64,000 nucleotides of DNA from positions 539,625-603,624 of the forward strand of contig SJOL01006409.1 in assembly GCA_004794785.1 (NCBI GenBank), in the 5' to 3' direction. Positions within the stretch are counted from its first letter, which is position 1, and every line of letters starts with the position of its first letter. This stretch comes from Opisthorchis felineus (lineage: Eukaryota; Platyhelminthes; Trematoda; Opisthorchiida; Opisthorchiidae). The notes below the pieces were generated by a model, which saw nothing but the letters and a program-made list of their open reading frames with translations, did no database searches and had not been told where the DNA came from. The position numbers and the translations under genes were made by a program. Positions 58,801-64,000 of this stretch are shown in pieces.

Positions 58801-59400
58801 ACATCTAACAGATGTTCGTATTCGCGGTTGTGTTCTTTCGGTCAATCATTCAACTATATGCTAATGACATTCCTTTCGCCTGACCCTAAGTCAGTAGTCC
58901 GTTTGGGATATCTAGAATCACATTTTGAATAAGCTGATTTGATGTAGAAGCCTGAACTGAACGTACTGAGTGCTTAATATGAGCAACGTAGTAACAACAT
59001 TGCGATTGGAATCCGATAATGCTCTGGTTAGGTATCGCCGGCTGTGAGCGCCTCAAGATTAACTAGGTAGATTATAAACCGCGACCACTCAGTTAGCAGT
59101 TGAGCGCTATGTTATCCAACAATGGGCGGCGGTAGGCAGCGTGATTTACTTGCGGTCGGGCAGGATATGGCGCCGTAGTTCCCCGCGTATGATCTTTGCT
59201 GGCTTTTTAAGGGAAAAGGGGATTCTCATTTTGGGAGATGTTTGGGGCCAATTAAGTAGCCATTGTTTCAGAGAGGTTTGCTAAACAATCGGTGGATTTA
59301 TTGTTGGAGAACCTTCAGCTTTTGACCCAAATGCTTCTTCAGGTCAAGTGAAAAGGTCACCAGCTTGGCCGAGTTTTAAGGCACTCAGAGATCCAGTCTG
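55810..59400. other. Noncoding, no gene seen
   Basis: Nothing assignable. Frames at 57152-57445 and 56577-56885 carry no domain that I know. Confidence 0.4.
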
Positions 59401-59479
59401 CGAGATTTCTTACGACTGACCGACTTGATCGGTGCTTGGAGTCAGTCTGAAGTCCCTGTTTCTTGGTTAGTGTGGATTT

Positions 59480-60015
59480 GTTAGGGGGATTTTTTATGTT
59501 GAATCCGGATTTTGGGCCCTTGTTTTCCCTGTGGCGAGCAGGTTACTTATAGTTTGTTCTTTACAGTTGGAATCAGATGTCTAATTTCTGCAAATCCGTT
59601 AGTGCGCACAACCCGTCGGCCGCATGGTGCGCACCCCTACAAAGCCCGAACTTTTCGCTCAGTTGTCGCAATACCAGTGGTACGTTTCGCCGACCGAAAT
59701 GCACACGCACGCACGTTTAGCGCGACCTCTACCTTCGTTTTTGTGTTCGTGATCACGTGATCCCGTGGCTGAGTTGGTTGATCATGAATACGGTTCACTC
59801 ACTGAGGCCAAAACCGACGTCAGGGTAGCAGGACCCGGGTAAGACCTTCGGTAATCTCGTTGCTGTTTGAACATCTGGGAAAGCATGTCGGAGCAATCGA
59901 TAACAATGGAGCAGTGCGGTGCAGAGATTCCGGCGCCTTGTCCGTTTCCACTCCACTGGAAGAGGAGCAAGCAGTTTTGATGGCCTCGGTCGGCCATGTC
60001 GAATTTGGCCAGTGG
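59480..60015 (+). mobile_element. Possible LTR-retrotransposon 5' end
   Basis: From about 59481 the sequence reads TGTTAGGGGGATTTTTTATG, a start like that of many Ty3/gypsy LTRs, and its GC content is raised up to 59.75 kb. From 59887 a frame begins MSEQSITMEQ and runs through EIPAPCPFPLHWKRSKQF to a stop, similar in style to the first residues of Gag in fluke LTR elements. No matching second LTR is in the window and no primer-binding site can be confirmed. Confidence 0.3.
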
Positions 60016-60069
60016 GAAACCTATGAGGGAGTTTATCTAAACCTGAGTCTCAGACCGTGAACGGAAGGA

Positions 60070-62550
60070 CCCCCTAGGGGTCAATAGCGTTTACCGTTCC
60101 CGTCTGAAAATAGTTCCATAAATGCCCAAATGCGTGCGTTTGCAAATTGACCGTTTTCAGTACAGTGTTCTCTCAAGAGTTCTGTAGAGCTAAGTTGGTC
60201 TAAATCAGGTAGCCCTTGGTTGGTGTTGGAAAGATATACGATCGCGAAATACGACTGGCATTGCTACGATAACCGGTTATGTGTCAGTCAGCTGACCGAC
60301 CGGAAGTGGGGTCGTCAAATTCAACAGATTCGACATTACGTAGATAATAATTGATGACGTGAATCGCCGTTAGGCTTAGGCTTTTACTCTCATTACATGG
60401 CCTGCACTACAATCCTCTTTGGTCCCGGCTACTACATGTGACATACAACTCTTCGCCTCTAAACTTCAGAGCCCCCAAGCTAGGGAAGTCCAAATGTTGG
60501 AGACCGTCATCTTGTTCGCTACCATCACAGGGGCTCCGACCCATAGAATTCCGTTTTGAAATAAGATAAAGGGTGATTATGTTGAGTAACAGAAAAATGT
60601 CACAGCAGTCGCACTAAATCTCCACCAGTACTTTCTTAGCACAAAAGTAATTGCGTCACACAATCAGACGAAGCCCTTGCGCAACCAGAATGTTGTTCCT
60701 CATCTGTTCAAGCGTTCTGGGCCTGTTCCCTTAGACCATAGGTTTCAGGAATTCCCACAGACAAAAGTTCAGTGGAATGAGGTTTGGTGTTCTAGCTAGC
60801 CACTCAACTTTCCTGTCTCGATTGACTGACTCATTTTCGAACTGCTCATCCTCTCCGCTGGAATAGAAAGTAAAGGTCACCGAGATAGACGAGAAAGCTA
60901 ATCAGCTGGGGCTATCCTAACCTGGCAGAATTAGAGTTTTAAATTCGTCAAAATGAATGATAGTTTGCGCAGAGTTATGTTTGCGAGTACACCTTGTTGG
61001 TGGGATTATAGATCATGGCTTATTGACTTTACTAAGATTCGTGGGTTTTCAATTTTGTATTCGCTGACAGAAATGACAGAAATGAGATATGCAGAATATT
61101 ACTCACTATCGGTTTTTGGCAAAGCACTTCTCAAAAGTGCAACAATTTCAAAAAGACTACCCTCTTTTTTAAGGTTTTCCGGAGCTTGTGATAAGTACGA
61201 ATGTACCACATTGTACTTATGTAGTTGTAGTGGGAGGAATGAACAAGAAAAGCACAACACCAGGAAAACAACGTATGACGATTCCTCGGTCCATCTGGGC
61301 ATATTCCTCTAACAGGCAGAGACCGCATTGCACTCTTGAAGGGTCACTTTTATGAGGATGCTGATTCTATTAAACGTGATTCAGAGTCCATCCACTGGGA
61401 GATCGCCTTACCGTAAACCATTTTCTTGGTCATATATGAGATGCATTCAACGCATATATGGTAATCACCCTAGTAGAGCATTTCAGGTGGCGGTAGTATC
61501 GTTCTAACGAGGGTCGATAAGGTGAGGCAGCGATAAGGCGAAGATGAAAAGAAGAAATGGGTCGAACGGCGATGGAGTTGTTCTTCCCTCATGGGGTTTG
61601 TGATCAGTCAGAACTTTTATCCATCAAAAGGCCTATTCAAGTTGTCATGCTTACACTATGTGGACAGATGCCACTACATTAACATGAGAGATGCCATTCG
61701 CACGTTTCTTGGATTATCGTAATGGACCGATGGATCGTAGTACTGGTAAACCGACCAGATTGATCCAACTTGATCAGCTGCTACCAGTGTAAGGAGGAAA
61801 CCCTCCGCTGCGAAGTTCTTTGCTAGGAAACGCCAAATAAACAGTTACAGACTATTGGACAGGAAGGTTAAACTCTCATTTGCATGTTGTTTTTAAAAAC
61901 GGAATATCCATCTTCTTCTCGAACACGTCTTCTTGAACTCTCCTGGATATTCATTGACTATCGCACAATTGCAAGCAAAAACTGTAAAGTAGTTCCACAA
62001 ATTCCGTAATAAATCCCACCTTCCATTAGATCAAGACGAAGTTACGAGAACACACATACTACTCGCATGCGTCATCAGTAGTACCCACCGTTACACCAGA
62101 AAACTGCACCCGTTTGGCAGAAAGCGTTTTATTATATTTTGCCGTTCCCCGGTAGTCAGTGTTGATCAGCTGCGTAGACTTGAACACGATGCATAGTGGT
62201 GCTTTGCTGTATGAGAATAAAAATGATTGGGTAAAGGTCAGGCAAGTTACAAGTGAAAAGACACTAGGCCAAAACTCATGTTGACAAGGCCGCATTAACA
62301 CTTGCTACCGGTGAAAGAATTAGACAAACACTAGTCTGACTTTTGAAATAAAAAACAAACCTTGTTTTGAAGATAACCAGTCTAACTGCTCACCTACTCG
62401 TGCGTTTCGTATATAATTGTGGCAACTGCTTAGCACTTGTTGCGCCTGAAGGAGTGAGGGATATTGCTTTCTCCCTTCGGTCTCTGAATAAAACAGCAAA
62501 GGCTCAATAAAAGGTTATCATATGAACACTTCATCTGTCCACCCAACTGG
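60070..62550. other. Noncoding, no gene seen
   Basis: A 119-codon frame at 60953-61312 has an ATG in fair context and several cysteines, but no domain, no signal peptide and no clear splice partner. The rest shows nothing. Confidence 0.35.
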
Positions 62551-62584
62551 ATCTGGACTTTGGCCTTGCAAGCAATTTCGGGAA

Positions 62585-62720
62585 ATACGTTGAAGACGGC
62601 CTGGTTTTGATTCCCTCTGGGTATTGCCATTATCATCGTTGACAGCAAGCCACCAGTAATACATACTGGAGCTTAAATACCTTCGAGTTGACTGCCACCA
62701 TTTCCCCTGCTAGTCTGCAG
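62585..62720 (-). repeat. Second copy of the 5.8 kb repeat
   Basis: CACCAGTAATACATACTGG and GCTTAAAT at 62651-62680 pair with the block at 5949-5971; flanking similarity is weak. The orientation is the same in both. Confidence 0.35.
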
Positions 62721-64000
62721 ATATGTTGCTTCTTAGAAATAAAGGTGTGAAAATAAAATAAAAAACTATTGCAAGCAAAACAAACACCCAGAGCATCATG
62801 GGTTAATGGTTTGAAGTAGACTGTTGAGAGATGTTTCCCGAAAAAAATCGATAGGAGGAAGTGGAGTTGCAAATATGCATAAGATCTTCCGTATTCCTGA
62901 CTTGTCAAGTTTGCTCACGTAAACGACATGCTTATCAGCTCAGACACCACACGATATTGAGAAATCTGCTTGTGTTGAAAAGCGATAGATGGGGCATTTT
63001 GTTGCCGTCGATGTATATGTCAGTGTTCTTTAACCTGGTATGAGGGTCAGGGAATGCGGATGATTCATTATCGGTAAGCTTCAAACGTGTGACCCAAGTT
63101 AAAATAGTGGCAGCTGGTGAACAGTCGTGAAAACGCTATCTCCTAGAAAGTTTCCGTAGAGTTGATTATTAGTTCCGTGCGTCTAACTCAGTGCTACCCC
63201 TATTGACTCGTCCGTATTCATGTCCGGTTCGCGAAGAACAAGAAGGCACAACGGCACCAGAGATACTGATTGGCACACACACACACACGCAGATTAATTT
63301 GCTGATACCAGTGTAGCACTGCAGTATACAAACTTTTACACTTTTCACCTTACCAGTAACTGCACTGATGCCTTGGTTGGGTGGGCATTTGTTTGATTGA
63401 TTGTCTACTTCATTTGGTCGGTTGTAAACCTGCACATCTTACAAGATTTAACCGATTAATTTGATCAGAGTTTACCAGTAATCCTAAAATACAAGAGGCC
63501 GGAAGCTGAGACATAAGGAGCGAACTGAATGGCACATATCATAGGTTCAGTAGCCTGAACATCTTCAACATACTGGGATAAAAGTAAGGGTGATAGAAAA
63601 GTGTCTTGATGAATATGGGGTTAAGCAAGATGGAAAAATTAGTCCCTTCAAAACATCGGGGTTGTGAGTGGACGAAAAAATATTGAGCACTTCATCCGGA
63701 GGTCTAATATGAAACCGACGATTTGAGGCTCATACGACTTGATATTTGTGTCTGCTGGGTGGTCAACGAAAGCCCACCGAGCAGTAAGGTATTCGTTAGC
63801 TGGGACAGATAGGAGTCCAAAGAGGTAGGGATCAAATTATTGCCATCTAAGCCAAACGAGATAGGTTCGTCCATGGTATAACTCTGCTTGGGTTTGGTGA
63901 TTGTCAGTCTCCTGACCCATGTACTATCAAAAATAAGGTAGCGATTTCAAAGAAAACACCACTTGCAAGAACTCACCTCATCAACTCCCAGTAATATGAC
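62720..64000. other. Noncoding end of window; (AC)n at 63274
   Basis: A 16-bp AC microsatellite occurs at about 63273-63288. No gene is seen up to the window edge. Confidence 0.45.

Noticed and set aside
60953..61312. 119-codon plus-strand ORF with several cysteines
   Set aside because: No domain, signal peptide or splice partner; length is within chance for this base composition.
1..64000. CRISPR array or bacterial-type operons
   Set aside because: No regularly spaced direct repeats and no tightly packed long ORFs; the splice-site-defined gene and retroelements show a eukaryotic genome.

Overview
The window looks like nuclear DNA of a flatworm, most probably a digenean fluke. This rests on an intron-rich, low-gene-density layout, two tRNA-derived SINE families, a Penelope-like element, scraps of LTR and non-LTR retrotransposons, and a repeat family whose conceptual translations resemble ones I recall from fluke assemblies. 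The species cannot be fixed from the sequence. There are no bacterial operons; most open frames in the window are chance or lie in repeats.

One gene is well supported: a GATA-type transcription factor on the minus strand. It has six coding exons between 26179 (ATG) and 7241 (stop): 26179-25519, 21629-20913, 17802-17447, 14629-14507, 9134-8747 and 7851-7241. All junctions are GT-AG and all phases agree (1, 1, 0, 0, 1). The total is 2856 nt, or 951 residues. The C-terminal GATA finger and its basic tail are canonical. The N-terminal finger keeps its four cysteines but has lost the usual WRR, NAC and GLY residues, and the linker between the fingers is about 90 residues instead of about 30. The region 1-7240 is the 3' flank, with SINE copies. 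The introns hold repeat fragments, including a Gag-like relic in intron 4 and a hammerhead-repeat relic in intron 1.

From 26.2 kb to 64 kb I see no confident host gene. The stretch is the upstream flank of the GATA gene (possibly including a 5' UTR intron) and is rich in mobile elements: SINE-A copies (26.45 and 53.55 kb), SINE-B copies (30.66 and 45.28 kb), a non-LTR reverse transcriptase relic (35.94 kb), a decayed Penelope-like element with reverse transcriptase and GIY-YIG pieces (51.7-53.5 kb), and an LTR-element-like stretch (59.4-60.0 kb). A first-exon-like segment with a possible signal peptide lies at 43.4 kb.

The most interesting structure is a dispersed foldback repeat family (22.8-23.5, 31.27-31.72, 32.0, 41.1-41.4, 41.83-42.33, 48.2-48.64 and 55.6 kb). 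Its arms carry minimal type I hammerhead ribozymes. The best copies have the complete core (CUGAUGA, a stem II hairpin, GAA), a palindromic ACC/GGU stem III, a GUC or GUA cleavage site, and a 6-bp stem I. Two hammerheads in opposite orientation occur within single elements, and the assembly gap (42332-42878) starts directly after one of them.
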